Positions 1 to 8,993 of a stretch of 10,102 nucleotides of DNA are shown here, one piece after another. Under the pieces are notes generated by a model. It was not told the origin of the DNA, did no database searches, and was given only the letters and a program-made list of their open reading frames with translations. Within the stretch, counting starts at the first letter, position 1. Each line of letters starts with the position of its first letter. The stretch covers positions 1 to 10,102 of the forward strand of contig JAAURO010000039.1 of assembly GCA_012032215.1 (NCBI GenBank). The letters are read 5' to 3'. The stretch is from Limnobacter sp. (GTDB taxonomy: Bacteria > Pseudomonadota > Gammaproteobacteria > Burkholderiales > Burkholderiaceae_B). Made by a program: the position numbers and the translations under genes.

Positions 1-1333
1 CAGCACTTTTGAAGAAATGGCGCTGGCCAAAGCGCTTACCAATGCGCTGGGCTCCAGCTCTATCGATGCTGGTTTGCGTCATGATGCGGCTTTAAATTTT
101 GGCACGGCGAAACCCTGGCTGGGTGCCAGTGTGGAAGAGGTGGGCGCTGCCGATGCGATTGTAGTGGTGGGTGCCGATTTGCGCATGGAGCAACCGCTGT
201 TTGCCAATCGCATTCGTCAGGCCAGCAGGCAGGGCGCTGCGGTTGCCCTGGTGGCAGCAGGTTTAAGCGATCCTTATATTCCCAAGGCGGTTTCAATTGC
301 AGCGGCTCCTTCGCGTCAGGCTGAAGTATTGGCGCAAAGCGATGTGGCGGATGTGCTGGCCCAAGGCGACAAGAAGTTTATTTTGATTGGTCAGCAAGTG
401 TTAATGAGTCTCTATGCCAATAGCATTGTTGCAGCAGCCCAGGATTTGGCAAAAGCCAAGGGTGCTGTGCTGGGCTTTTTGGGCGATGGTGCAAACTGGG
501 TGGGTTCTTTTGTGGCAGGCGTTCAAGCCAGTGCCGCACAAGCTTCAGGCCAGGAATCGGTTGCCCATGGCTGTGCCGTGGAGTTGCTTGCCTCGCCGCA
601 CAAGGCTGTTATTTTGGTAGGACACGAGCCTGAGCTGGATTCCCTGGGTGGCAGCAAGGCCAAAGTGAATTTGCACAGTTCGGATTTTGTGGTGTCGCTA
701 ACCGCTTATGCAGGCCAGGCTACCGAGTATGCCGATGTGTTGCTGCCGATTGCGCCTTTCACAGAAACTTCTGGAACCTTTATTAACATGGCGGGCATGG
801 CGCAAACCTTTAAGGCTACAGTGAAGCCTTTGGGTGAATGCAGGCCAGCCTGGAAAGTACTGCGGGTGTTGGGCAATCTGCTGGGCTTCGAGCAGTTTGA
901 ATTTAACAGCACCTCTGATGTGCTGGATCGCTTTTTGCCACCAGACTGGTTCACGAAACTGAACAATGTGGTGCCTGTGGCGGCTTCGTCTGCCAGCAAG
1001 CCGCAAGCCCCTGAACTGGCTGCCTATGTGCCGTTGTACCACAGCGATTCGATTGTGCGCCGGGCAGCGTCTTTGCAGAAAACCAAGGTGGCGAATGCGC
1101 CTTTGGTGCAAGCCAATGCTGCTACTTTAGCCGGTTTGGGTGTTTCCGAAGGCGATGAAATTGAACTGACCGATACCGAAGGCGGTAGTCTGATAGCCAA
1201 AGTGGGAGTAAATCCTTTTGTGGCCAACGAGGTGCTGATGGTACCTTTGGGTAAAACAGAGGTGCAGTCTTTGAAAGTGTTTGCGGGCGAGGTGCAGGCA
1301 AAAGCCCTTGCATCGACAGGAGTGCTGGCATGA
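1..1333 (+). CDS. nuoG: NADH-quinone oxidoreductase subunit G, C-terminal part (5' end outside window)
   Basis: This is the C-terminal part (about 443 residues) of NuoG, the large iron-sulfur subunit of the peripheral arm of complex I. The reading frame is open from base 2, so the gene begins upstream; an apparent ATG at 17 is internal. What remains is the molybdopterin-oxidoreductase-like domain. It includes a stretch typical of the family around 718-880 ([20 protein letters not shown], followed by a segment ending in [15 protein letters not shown]). The N-terminal cysteine clusters that bind the [2Fe-2S] and [4Fe-4S] centres would lie outside the window. I see no internal frameshift. The stop TGA overlaps the nuoH start as ATGA, indicating translational coupling. 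The identity also rests on operon position. Confidence is high for family, and the fragment is incomplete only because of the window edge. Confidence 0.95.
   Translation, partial: STFEEMALAKALTNALGSSSIDAGLRHDAALNFGTAKPWLGASVEEVGAADAIVVVGADLRMEQPLFANRIRQASRQGAAVALVAAGLSDPYIPKAVSIAAAPSRQAEVLAQSDVADVLAQGDKKFILIGQQVLMSLYANSIVAAAQDLAKAKGAVLGFLGDGANWVGSFVAGVQASAAQASGQESVAHGCAVELLASPHKAVILVGHEPELDSLGGSKAKVNLHSSDFVVSLTAYAGQATEYADVLLPIAPFTETSGTFINMAGMAQTFKATVKPLGECRPAWKVLRVLGNLLGFEQFEFNSTSDVLDRFLPPDWFTKLNNVVPVAASSASKPQAPELAAYVPLYHSDSIVRRAASLQKTKVANAPLVQANAATLAGLGVSEGDEIELTDTEGGSLIAKVGVNPFVANEVLMVPLGKTEVQSLKVFAGEVQAKALASTGVLA
1318..1322 (+). promoter_or_regulatory. Ribosome binding site of nuoH
   Basis: AGGAG lies 7 bases before the nuoH ATG at 1330, inside the end of nuoG. 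It supports that start and the ATGA overlap between the two genes. Confidence 0.7.
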
Positions 1334-2388
1334 TAGACAGCATTTATACCGCAGGCGCGCAGTGGCTGGGCGGCGCCTGGTTTCCCGTCTGGACCTTGCT
1401 GAAAATTCTTTGCATCACTTTGCCGTTGCTGGGGTGTGTGGCGTATCTCACTTACTGGGAACGCAAAATGATTGGTTGGATGCACATTCGCAAAGGCCCA
1501 AGTTATGTGGGGCCTTTCGGTTTGCTGCAACCGATTGCCGATGCGGTCAAGATGATGTTCAAAGAAATCATTGTGCCCAGCAGTGCCAGCAAGGGCCTGT
1601 TTGTCATTGCACCCATGATGACCATCATGCCTGCCTTGGCGGCTTGGGCCGTTATTCCCTTTGGGCCTGAAGTGGTGCTGGCCAATGTAAATGCGGGTTT
1701 GCTGTATGTAATGGCTATTACTTCTCTGGAAGTGTATGGCGTTATTATTGCGGGTTGGGCCTCTAATTCCAAATATGCGTTCTTGGCGGCCATGCGGGCT
1801 TCGGCACAAATGGTGTCTTACGAACTGGCCATCGGTTTTGTACTGGTTACGGTGCTGTTGGTAACTGGCAGTCTGAACATGACCGACATCGTGGTGGCGC
1901 AGACCACCGGGTACTTTGCCGGTATGGGTGTGAATTTCCTGTCCTGGAACTGGTTGCCCTTGTTGCCTCTTACCGTGATTTACATGATTTCTGCGGTTGC
2001 AGAAACCAACCGCCATCCCTTCGATGTGGTGGAGGGCGAGTCTGAAATTGTGGCTGGTCACATGGTGGAATATTCGGGCATGAGCTTTGCAATTTTCTTC
2101 CTGGCTGAATATGCCAACATGATTTTACTGTCTTGCTTGGCGGCAATCATGTTCTTTGGTGGTTGGCAGGCTCCGGTAGAGGTGCTGGGCTTTGTACCCG
2201 GCTGGATATGGCTTGGTCTTAAAACTTTCCTGCTGGTTTCCATGTTTGTGTGGTTCCGTGCGTCTTTCCCGAGGTACCGTTACGACCAGATCATGCGCCT
2301 GGGTTGGAAGGTGTTTATACCGCTTACCCTGGTGTGGCTGCTCGTAGTAGCCATATGGATGAGAACACCTTTGACTATTTGGGCCTGA
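1330..2388 (+). CDS. nuoH: NADH-quinone oxidoreductase subunit H
   Basis: NuoH is a polytopic inner-membrane subunit of 352 residues. It forms the membrane heel of complex I, next to the quinone cavity, and links quinone reduction to proton movement. Family hallmarks are visible: an N-terminal membrane segment followed by ERK (44-46) and RKGP (54-57) in the first conserved loop, and the acidic quinone-side loop beginning AETNRHPFD (224-232) and continuing through EGESE (235-239). The length matches the usual size of about 350 residues for the subfamily. Several strongly hydrophobic segments span the rest. The ATG at 1330 overlaps the nuoG stop and has an AGGAG ribosome binding site 7 bases upstream. 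The frame is intact. A 54-base gap to nuoI follows, in which I see no clear signal. Confidence 0.97.
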   Translation: MIDSIYTAGAQWLGGAWFPVWTLLKILCITLPLLGCVAYLTYWERKMIGWMHIRKGPSYVGPFGLLQPIADAVKMMFKEIIVPSSASKGLFVIAPMMTIMPALAAWAVIPFGPEVVLANVNAGLLYVMAITSLEVYGVIIAGWASNSKYAFLAAMRASAQMVSYELAIGFVLVTVLLVTGSLNMTDIVVAQTTGYFAGMGVNFLSWNWLPLLPLTVIYMISAVAETNRHPFDVVEGESEIVAGHMVEYSGMSFAIFFLAEYANMILLSCLAAIMFFGGWQAPVEVLGFVPGWIWLGLKTFLLVSMFVWFRASFPRYRYDQIMRLGWKVFIPLTLVWLLVVAIWMRTPLTIWA

Positions 2389-2442
2389 ATTCAAATACTC
2401 AACTGTAAATTTAGATTGACTAAAACAATCAACGGACAACGA

Positions 2443-2934
2443 ATGCTACAAGTCGCCAAAGATTTTTTAAGCAGCTTATTGCTTTTGGAAATGCTCAAAG
2501 GCATGGGTGTGACCATGAAATACATGTTCAAACCGAAGATAACCGTGTTGTATCCCATGGAAAAAACCCCACAATCGCCGCGTTTCCGGGGCTTGCATGC
2601 TTTGCGCCGTTACCCCAATGGGGAAGAGCGCTGTATTGCCTGCAAATTGTGCGAAGCAGTCTGCCCGGCTGTGGCCATTACCATTGAATCTGACCAGCGC
2701 GCAGATGGTACGCGCCGCACCACACGCTATGACATCGATCTCACCAAGTGCATTTTTTGCGGTTTCTGTGAAGAAAGCTGTCCGGTGGATTCGATTGTAG
2801 AAACACATGTGCACGAATATCTCGGGGAAAAACGCGGCGATTTGTATTTCACCAAAGAAATGCTGCTTGCCGTGGGCGACCGTTATGAACCTGAAATTGC
2901 GGCCAATCGCCAGGCCGATGCCGATTACCGTTAA
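2443..2934 (+). CDS. nuoI: NADH-quinone oxidoreductase subunit I (two [4Fe-4S] ferredoxin domain)
   Basis: NuoI is the peripheral-arm ferredoxin-like subunit that carries clusters N6a and N6b and passes electrons toward the quinone-site cluster. From the ATG at 2443 the product has 163 residues, the normal family size. Two complete cluster motifs are present: C64, C67, C70, C74 ([12 protein letters not shown]) and C103, C106, C109, C113 ([12 protein letters not shown]). An amphipathic N-terminal helix (about residues 4-25) fits membrane attachment. The region [18 protein letters not shown] before the first motif is typical of proteobacterial NuoI. A TTG at 2416 in the same frame would add nine residues not usual in the family, so I prefer the ATG; a weak ACGGAC-type ribosome site lies just before it. 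The frame is intact. Confidence 0.97.
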   Translation: MLQVAKDFLSSLLLLEMLKGMGVTMKYMFKPKITVLYPMEKTPQSPRFRGLHALRRYPNGEERCIACKLCEAVCPAVAITIESDQRADGTRRTTRYDIDLTKCIFCGFCEESCPVDSIVETHVHEYLGEKRGDLYFTKEMLLAVGDRYEPEIAANRQADADYR

Positions 2935-2952
2935 AGTGACAAGAACCCACCC

Positions 2953-3558
2953 ATGAATACTCTGACTGTCTTTTTTTATGTGTTTTCGGCCATTTTGGTG
3001 TTTGCCGGATTGCGGGTAATTACTGCCAAAAACCCGGTGCACGCCGCGCTTTTTCTGGTGCTGTCATTTTTCTCGGCTTCTGCACTCTGGATGTTGCTGG
3101 AGGCAGAGTTCTTGGCTATTGCCTTGGTGCTGGTGTATGTGGGCGCTGTCATGGTGCTGTTTCTGTTTGTGGTCATGATGGTTGATTTAAACATGGACAA
3201 AATCCGTGCCGGGTTTTGGAAAAACTTGCCAGTGGCAGCCGTGGTAGGTGGCCTGGTGGCTTTTCAAATGTCAGTTGTACTGACGCGCGGCTTTTGGGAC
3301 CCAGGCTTCGTGGCCCCGGTTCAGGCAGGCGACAACACCAAAGCACTGGGTGTTTTGCTATACACCGAGTATTTATACCCCTTTGAGATTGCGGCGCTTA
3401 TCTTGCTGGTCGCCATGGTGGCTGCGATTGCCCTGACTTTGCGCAAACGCAAAGACACCAAATCGCAAACACCTTCCGAGCAGGTTCGTGTTAAACGTGC
3501 AGACCGTGTAAGGCTTGCAAAAGTGCCTACAGAGCACAAGCACAAACAAACGCTTTAA
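2953..3558 (+). CDS. nuoJ: NADH-quinone oxidoreductase subunit J
   Basis: NuoJ is a membrane subunit of 201 residues that sits between NuoH and the antiporter-like subunits. It contributes the segment whose conformational change is thought to couple the two arms. Five hydrophobic segments are visible, at roughly residues 2-21, 27-48, 52-76, 90-108 and 139-163. The stretch AEFLAIALVLVYVGAVMVLF (51-70) is the conserved glycine-containing third helix of the family. The C-terminal tail after residue 163 is strongly basic and hydrophilic (RKRKDTK, then VRVKRADRVRLAK), which is common in betaproteobacterial NuoJ and probably cytoplasmic. The ATG at 2953 lies 18 bases after the nuoI stop. No strong Shine-Dalgarno motif is seen, so coupling to nuoI translation is likely. 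The frame is intact. Confidence 0.95.
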   Translation: MNTLTVFFYVFSAILVFAGLRVITAKNPVHAALFLVLSFFSASALWMLLEAEFLAIALVLVYVGAVMVLFLFVVMMVDLNMDKIRAGFWKNLPVAAVVGGLVAFQMSVVLTRGFWDPGFVAPVQAGDNTKALGVLLYTEYLYPFEIAALILLVAMVAAIALTLRKRKDTKSQTPSEQVRVKRADRVRLAKVPTEHKHKQTL

Positions 3559-3653
3559 GAAATGCGCTAAACGTGTAATTGCATAACCCTGAGCTGACAA
3601 GCCTGAAAAGCAGCACTCAATTAAAACTATCCTACAAGCAGGACAAGACAACC
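3559..3653. other. 95-base gap between nuoJ and nuoK
   Basis: This is the longest gap inside the operon part of the window. It holds no gene, no convincing hairpin and no clear promoter. A CTGACA at 3594-3599 resembles a -35 box, but no matching -10 box lies at the proper spacing. AGGA at 3640-3643 is the probable ribosome site of nuoK, 10 bases before its ATG. Confidence 0.5.
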
Positions 3654-3959
3654 ATGATTTCTCTTGCGCATTACCTCGTGTTGGGCGCCATACTTTTTTC
3701 GATCAGCGTAATTGGTATTTTTCTGAACCGAAAAAACCTGATTGTGCTACTGATGGCCATTGAATTGATGCTGCTTGCAGTCAACATGAACTTTGTGGCG
3801 TTTTCTCATTATCTGGGCGATTTGTCTGGTCAGTTGTTTGTGTTTTTCATCCTCACCGTTGCTGCTGCCGAGTCGGCCATTGGCTTGGCCATTCTGGTTG
3901 TGCTGTTTCGCAACCTGAATTCGATCAACGTTGAAGATCTGGACCAGTTGAAGGGGTAA
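3654..3959 (+). CDS. nuoK: NADH-quinone oxidoreductase subunit K
   Basis: NuoK is a small three-helix membrane subunit of 101 residues, related to MrpC/MnhC of multisubunit antiporters, and forms part of the proton-transfer chain. The two buried glutamates essential in the family are present: E37 in [11 protein letters not shown] and E73 in [11 protein letters not shown]. The length is the usual 100-102 residues. The ATG at 3654 is chosen because translation from it begins [11 protein letters not shown], as is typical of the family; the same frame is open further upstream, but that part does not resemble NuoK. An AGGA lies 10 bases before the start. The gene ends 5 bases before nuoL, and its last codons (AAGGGG at 3951-3956) supply the nuoL ribosome site. 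The frame is intact. Confidence 0.97.
   Translation: MISLAHYLVLGAILFSISVIGIFLNRKNLIVLLMAIELMLLAVNMNFVAFSHYLGDLSGQLFVFFILTVAAAESAIGLAILVVLFRNLNSINVEDLDQLKG
3951..3956 (+). promoter_or_regulatory. Ribosome binding site that fixes the nuoL start
   Basis: AAGGGG lies 8 bases before the ATG at 3965. It supports the start of nuoL there rather than at the ATG of 4070, which has no such site and would begin with an unrelated Trp- and Cys-rich peptide. Confidence 0.7.
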
Positions 3960-3964
3960 AAAGA

Positions 3965-5977
3965 ATGAATCCATTGTATTTAATCGTTCCTTTTGCGCCT
4001 TTGCTAGGCAGTGTGCTGGCCGGCTTTTTGGCAAGCAGATTGGCAGGGCTGGGGCACATTGCGTAACCATTGCGGGTGTGGCGGTGTCGTTGGTGGCATC
4101 GGTGCTGGTGTTTCTGGACGTGTTGCAAGGCAACACCTTTAATGGCAGCCTTTACCAGTGGGCAGTGGTTGGCAATGTGGTGTTTGAAGTCGGTTTTTCT
4201 GGTAGACAAGCTGACTGCGGTCATGATGTTGATTGTAACTTCTGTGTCGCTGATGGTGCACATTTACACCATTGGCTACATGAAGGAAGACCCAGGCTAC
4301 CAGCGCTTTTTCTCGTACATTTCCCTGTTTACTTTCAGCATGCTGATGTTGGTGATGAGCAACAACTTCCTGCAATTGTTTTTTGGTTGGGAGGCGGTAG
4401 GGCTGGTGTCGTATTTGCTGATTGGTTTTTGGTACACCAAGCCCACGGCTATTTACGCCAACCTGAAAGCTTTTTTGGTAAACCGTGTGGGAGACTTCGG
4501 TTTTATTCTGGGTATTGGCCTGATTCTGGCTTTTACAGGTTCCATGAATTATGCAGAGGTTTTTGCGCAGGCAGGTGCCTTGTCGCAAACCAGCTTTTCC
4601 GGCACCGATTGGCCTTTGCTGGCTGTGGCCTGTATTTGTCTGTTCATAGGTGCCATGGGGAAATCGGCCCAGTTTCCGCTGCACGTGTGGTTGCCCGATT
4701 CCATGGAAGGTCCAACGCCTATTTCGGCCCTGATTCACGCCGCCACCATGGTTACCGCTGGTATCTTCATGGTGTCCAGAATGTCGCCTTTGTTTGAGTT
4801 GTCCGACATTGCACTGAATTTCATCTTGATTATTGGCTCTATTACTGCCTTGTTCATGGGCTTTCTGGGGATTGTTCAAAACGACATCAAGCGGGTGGTG
4901 GCATACTCCACGCTTTCGCAACTCGGTTACATGACAGTTGCGCTGGGTGTGTCGGCCTACCCGGTTGCTATTTTTCACCTCATGACGCATGCGTTTTTCA
5001 AGGCGTTGTTGTTTCTGGCCGCAGGCTCAGTGATTATCGGCATGCACCACGATCAAGACATGCGCAACATGGGTGGCCTGTGGAAGCGCATGCCTGTCAC
5101 CTGGATAACCTCGTTGATTGGTTCTTTGGCCCTGATAGGCACGCCGTTTTTCTCGGGATTTTATTCCAAAGACAGCATTATTGAAGCGGTGCATGCCAGC
5201 ACGTTGTCGGCTGCCGGATTTGCACATTTCGCTGTTGTTGCTGGTGTGTTTATCACTGCGTTTTATTCGTTTCGCATGTATTTCCTGGTGTTCCACGGCA
5301 AAGAGCGTTTTCACAACCTTCAACATGCACAGCACAGTGATTCCGATGCGCACCACGACGACGATCACGGCAGCCATGGTGCACACCACGGCCCGCTTAC
5401 TCCGCATGAATCGCCCTGGGTGGTTACACTGCCCTTGGTTTTGCTGGCTATCCCTTCTGTGTTCATCGGTTATTTGGCCATAGAGCCTTTACTGGTGGGT
5501 AACTTCTTTGAGGGCGTAATCAGTGTGCTGCCGCAGCATGGTGCCATGGCCGAGCTCAAAGAAGGATTTCACGGTGCGGTTGGCATGGGCATGCATGCAT
5601 TTCAAACCCTGCCGTTCTGGCTGGCTTTGGCAGGCGTGCTTAGTGCGGCAGTGTGTTATCTGTTTGTGCCCGCCATTCCTGCCGCTTTTATGCGTGTCCT
5701 GAAACCTGTGCACACCTTGCTGGACAACAAGTACTACATGGACAAATTCAACGAGGTGGTATTTGCCGGTGGGGCTCGTGGTTTGGGCAAACTGTTTTGG
5801 CGGGTAGGCGATAAAACCCTTATCGACGGCTTGCTGGTGAATGGGGCCGCCAGACTGGTTGGCTTTGTAGCGGGTGTGGTGCGGTATGCGCAGAGCGGCT
5901 ACATCTACCACTATGCTTTTGCCATGATTCTTGGCGTATTGGCCATGATTGTTGCGTTTATCTCCTTGAAATATTAA
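3965..5977 (+). CDS. nuoL: NADH-quinone oxidoreductase subunit L, interrupted by two opposite single-base frameshifts
   Basis: NuoL is the distal antiporter-like proton-pumping subunit (Mrp/NuoL family), with a long lateral C-terminal helix. The net length is 670 residues, normal for the family. As given, the frame from the ATG at 3965 stops at 4064-4066 after 33 codons. NuoL-like sequence then runs in the next frame (VTIAGVAVSLVASVLVFLDV) to about 4198 and returns to the first frame at LVDKLTAVMM. A missing G at 4063 and one extra T in the run 4194-4198 would restore one intact protein. Key residues in restored numbering are E143 (FGWEAVG), K233 (MGKSAQFPLHVWLPDSMEG) and K402 (FYSKDS). A His- and Asp-rich loop spans about residues 450-481. 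If the breaks are real, complex I would lack NuoL; I think sequence error is likelier. Confidence 0.93.
4061..4066 (+). other. Probable single-base deletion in nuoL
   Basis: The frame reads GHIA and then TAA. Adding one G after GCG (4061-4063) gives GHIAVTIAGVAVS, a smooth continuation into the next frame. A missing G in nearby runs (4046-4048 or 4051-4054) is also possible. Confidence 0.75.
4194..4198 (+). other. Probable single-base insertion in nuoL (T run)
   Basis: Five T bases stand where four give EVGFLVDKLTAV, the expected family sequence. The extra base shifts the frame back and cancels the upstream deletion. Confidence 0.8.
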
Positions 5978-6016
5978 AGACCCGGACGGGGTTTCCCATC
6001 CCTTTGGAAAGAACAG

Positions 6017-7495
6017 ATGCAGAATATTCCTTATCTCAGTTTGGCGATTTGGCTACCGATTACATTCGGTGTGCTTATTATGGCCATGGGTAACGACAGA
6101 AACGCGGCCGCTGTACGTGGCTTTGCGCTCTTGGGGGCTTTGCTCAGTTTTCTGGTTACTTTGCCTTTGTATTTTCAGTTCGATGCATCTACGGCGGTTT
6201 TCCAGTTTACGGAAAACCTGCCCTGGATTGATGCGTTTGGCGCAAGCTATCACCTTGGTGTAGACGGCCTCTCGGTGTGGTTTGTCATTCTGACCGCACT
6301 CATTACCATTTTTGTGGTGGTTGCAGCATGGGAAGTGATTAAAGAGCGGGTTGCCCAGTACATGGCCGCTTTTCTGATTTTATCTGGCCTCATGATCGGT
6401 GTGTTTGCTGCACTCGATGGCCTGTTGTTCTATGTGTTTTTTGAGGCCACCCTGATTCCCATGTACGTGATTGTGGGCGTGTGGGGCGGTGCCAACCGCG
6501 TGTATGCAGCATTCAAGTTTTTTCTGTACACCTTGCTGGGGTCGTTGTTGACTTTGGTCGCCATTATTTATCTGCAATTGCAGTCGGGCACTTTCGACAT
6601 TGCAACCTGGCACAGCCTGCCGCTGGACATGACCGAGCAGGTGTTGATTTTCTGCGCCTTTCTGTTGGCTTTCGCGGTAAAAGTACCCATGTGGCCTGTG
6701 CATACCTGGCTGCCCGATGCCCACGTGGAAGCGCCTACCGGGGGTTCGGTGGTCTTGGCAGCCATTATGCTGAAACTGGGTGCGTATGGCTTTTTGCGGT
6801 TCTCGCTGCCTATTGCGCCCGATGCCAGCCACGAAATGGCCAGCTTCATGATTGTGCTCTCGCTGGTTGCAGTGGTGTACATTGGCATGGTGGCACTGGT
6901 GCAACAAGACATGAAAAAACTGGTGGCGTATTCTTCGATTGCGCACATGGGTTTTGTTACCTTGGGCTTTTTCATGTTCCAGGGCTTGGCCATGCAGGGT
7001 GCCATTGTGCAAATGATCTCCCATGGTTTTGTGTCCGGTGCCATGTTTCTGTGTATTGGCGTGTTGTACGACCGCGTACACAGCCGTGAAATTTCTGCCT
7101 ACGGCGGGGTGGTTAATACCATGCCCAAATTTGCCGCGTTTTTTCTGTTGTTTGCCATGGCCAATGCCGGCTTGCCCGCCACCAGTGGGTTTGTAGGCGA
7201 ATTTCTGGTTATTCTGGGGGCGGTGCAATACAACTTCTGGATAGGCCTTTTAGCCGCCACAACGCTGATCTTTGGTGCGGCGTACTCTTTGTGGATGTAC
7301 AAGCGGGTGGTCTTTGGCAAGGTGGCCAACGAACAGGTGGCCGGGTTGTCCGATATTAATTGCCGCGAATTTTTAATGCTGGGAGCCCTGGCTGTGTTTG
7401 TGCTGGCCATGGGGCTGTACCCTAAGCCCTTTACCGATGTGATGCAGGTCAGTGTGGATGCCTTGTTGCACCATGTGGCTCAGTCCAAGCTTTGA
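6017..7495 (+). CDS. nuoM: NADH-quinone oxidoreductase subunit M
   Basis: NuoM is the middle antiporter-like proton-pumping subunit of complex I, an integral membrane protein with about 14 predicted helices. The product has 492 residues, normal for the family. Functional residues are visible: E143 in FFEATLIPMYVIVGVWGG, K222 in FAVKVPMWPVHTWLPDAHVE, and the following block EAPTGGSVVLAAIMLKLGAYG, which belongs to the discontinuous helix region. The amphipathic start (MQNIPYLSLAIWLPITFG) and the GVDGLSVWFV motif near residue 83 are also typical. The ATG at 6017 has GGAAAG about 5 bases upstream and follows nuoL by 39 bases. Unlike nuoL and nuoN, which resemble it in fold, this gene is uninterrupted. 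Confidence 0.97.
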   Translation: MQNIPYLSLAIWLPITFGVLIMAMGNDRNAAAVRGFALLGALLSFLVTLPLYFQFDASTAVFQFTENLPWIDAFGASYHLGVDGLSVWFVILTALITIFVVVAAWEVIKERVAQYMAAFLILSGLMIGVFAALDGLLFYVFFEATLIPMYVIVGVWGGANRVYAAFKFFLYTLLGSLLTLVAIIYLQLQSGTFDIATWHSLPLDMTEQVLIFCAFLLAFAVKVPMWPVHTWLPDAHVEAPTGGSVVLAAIMLKLGAYGFLRFSLPIAPDASHEMASFMIVLSLVAVVYIGMVALVQQDMKKLVAYSSIAHMGFVTLGFFMFQGLAMQGAIVQMISHGFVSGAMFLCIGVLYDRVHSREISAYGGVVNTMPKFAAFFLLFAMANAGLPATSGFVGEFLVILGAVQYNFWIGLLAATTLIFGAAYSLWMYKRVVFGKVANEQVAGLSDINCREFLMLGALAVFVLAMGLYPKPFTDVMQVSVDALLHHVAQSKL

Positions 7496-7497
7496 TC

Positions 7498-7503
7498 GAG
7501 GAA
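7498..7503 (+). promoter_or_regulatory. Ribosome binding site that decides the nuoN start
   Basis: GAGGAA lies 5 bases before GTG at 7509 and 14 bases before ATG at 7518. The spacing favours the GTG, giving a protein that begins (f)[14 protein letters not shown]; the ATG start would shorten it by three residues. Confidence 0.65.
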
Positions 7504-7508
7504 TTTCA

Positions 7509-8990
7509 GTGGAACAGATGAATTATTTGCTTGCCTTGCCAGAAATTGCACTGGCTCTGTTTGCCTGCGTGTTCCTGCTGGCAGACAGCGTTACCAAGGG
7601 GCGTATTTTGCCGATGTTGCACCATGTGGTGGTGCTTTCTGCATGGCTTTGGGGGCCTGTTGCCTGGTGCTGGCTGGCAGCACCTCGACTGAAATCACTT
7701 TTGGTGGGCACTATGTCCGCGATGCCATGGGGCTTGGCTTGAAAGGCTTTGCTGCTTTGGCCATTGCTTTTACGCTTATTGTGGGTGCCGACTACGCCAA
7801 AGTGCGTGACATGTTCAAAGGCGAGCTACATGCACTGGTGCTGTTTGCCTTGCTGGGGCAAATGGTCATGATTTCTGCCAACAGTCTTCTGACCGTGTAT
7901 CTCGGCGTAGAGCTGCTTTCACTTTCTTTGTACGCAGCAGTTGCAATGCAGCGTGAAAAAGCGGCTGCTACAGAAGCAGCCATGAAATATTTTGTATTGG
8001 GTGCGCTGGCTTCGGGTTTCCTGTTGTATGGCATGTCCATGATTTACGGTGCAACGGGGTCTTTGGAGTTTTCAGCCATTGCGCAGGCTGGCGCAGAAGT
8101 GGGAAGGGCAAAAGGCTCGATGAACATTGTGTTTGTGTTTGGGCTTGTGTTTTTGGTGGCAGGCTTGGCTTTCAAGCTGGGTGTCGTGCCGTTTCACATG
8201 TGGGTGCCCGATGTTTACGAGGGTTCGCCGTCGATTGCAACCTTGCTGATTAGCAGTGCACCAAAACTGGCGGCATTTGCCATGCTGATGCGCCTTTTGG
8301 TAGATGGTTTGCCTGCATTCACGGCCGATTGGCAGCAAATGCTGTTGGGTGCTGGCCGTGTTGTCGCTGGGCTTGGGCAACCTGGCTGCCATTGCACAAA
8401 GCAACTTCAAGCGCATGTTGGCATTTTCTACCATTGCGCAAATGGGCTTTATGCTGCTGGGCATGGCATCGGGCCTGGTGGCGGGCGATTCGTTCAACAT
8501 GGCAGAGGCTTACAGTGCTTCCATGTTCTACACCGTAACCTATGTACTTACTACTTTGGGCACTTTTGGCATTGTTATGGCCATGAGCACCAAAGGCGTA
8601 GAGGTTGAGCAGATTTCTGACCTGAAGGGCTTGAACAAGCGTTCGCCCTGGCTGGCCCTGATTATGCTGCTGCTGATGTTCTCTTTGGCGGGTATTCCCC
8701 CCACGGTGGGCTTTGTGGCAAAACTGGCGGTGCTAAAAGCCTTGGTAGCCAGTGGGCAAACCTGGCTTGCTGTGTATGCGGTGCTGTTGAGTTTGGTGGG
8801 TGCGTTTTATTACCTGCGCGTGGTGAAAACCATGTATTTCGAAGAACCCAATCTGCATGGCGAGGTGGCGGTTAACCGTTCGTCGCGCGCTGCGCTGGGC
8901 CTGAACGGGCTTGGTGTTGTCGGGCTTGGTTTATTGCCCGCACCACTAATGGCCTTGTGCGCCGAACTCATGTTGCGTGCACTTCTGTAA
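7509..8990 (+). CDS. nuoN: NADH-quinone oxidoreductase subunit N, interrupted by two opposite single-base frameshifts
   Basis: NuoN is the antiporter-like subunit nearest NuoK in the membrane arm. The net length is 493 residues, normal for the family, counted from the GTG at 7509. As given, the first frame runs to a stop at 7740-7742 (77 codons). From about 7643 the family sequence is in the next frame: [19 protein letters not shown], then [17 protein letters not shown], then [18 protein letters not shown]. It returns to the first frame near 8350 ([19 protein letters not shown]) and stays there to the TAA at 8988. One base is missing between about 7636 and 7645, and one G is extra in 8347-8349. 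Conserved features include the Glu of [11 protein letters not shown], the Lys of [12 protein letters not shown] and the segment [15 protein letters not shown]. Both halves look functional, so error is likelier than decay. Confidence 0.92.
7636..7645 (+). other. Probable single-base deletion in nuoN
   Basis: VVVLSA in the first frame must join (M/L)[12 protein letters not shown] in the next. One lost base does this, either a T in the run 7636-7638 (giving [10 protein letters not shown]) or a base at about 7643 (giving LSALALGACC). I cannot choose between the two. Confidence 0.72.
8347..8349 (+). other. Probable single-base insertion in nuoN (G run)
   Basis: GGG stands where GG gives [20 protein letters not shown], a continuous membrane helix leading into conserved sequence. 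The extra G restores the frame lost about 700 bases earlier. Confidence 0.8.
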
Positions 8991-8993
8991 TTT

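Noticed and set aside
1024..2061. Long antisense open frame opposite nuoG and nuoH
   Set aside because: It is rich in His, Gln, Asn and Arg, as expected from the reverse complement of membrane-protein codons, and lies over conserved genes. The same holds for the antisense frames at 4139-4990 and 6380-7228.
2416..2442. TTG start adding nine residues to NuoI
   Set aside because: The family normally begins near the ATG at 2443, and the added residues do not match it.
3594..3630. Internal promoter before nuoK
   Set aside because: The CTGACA at 3594-3599 has no -10-like box 16-18 bases downstream. The nearest AT-rich hexamers are too far away.
4070..4200. nuoL starting at ATG 4070
   Set aside because: The first 35 or so residues are Trp- and Cys-rich and unlike NuoL. 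The real N-terminal sequence (MNPLYLIVPFAPLLGSVLAG) lies at 3965 with a good ribosome site.
4061..4200. Programmed ribosomal frameshifting in nuoL (and nuoN)
   Set aside because: I see no slippery heptamer with a downstream structure at the sites, each gene would need two events of opposite direction, and such control is not known for these genes.
5978..6016. Hairpin ACCCG/CGGGG between nuoL and nuoM
   Set aside because: The stem is very short and imperfect, with no T tract, in a normal operon spacer.
7643..8608. A separate gene starting at ATG 7643
   Set aside because: It is the middle part of nuoN in a shifted frame. It lacks the N-terminal segment encoded from 7509 and turns into unrelated sequence after 8350.
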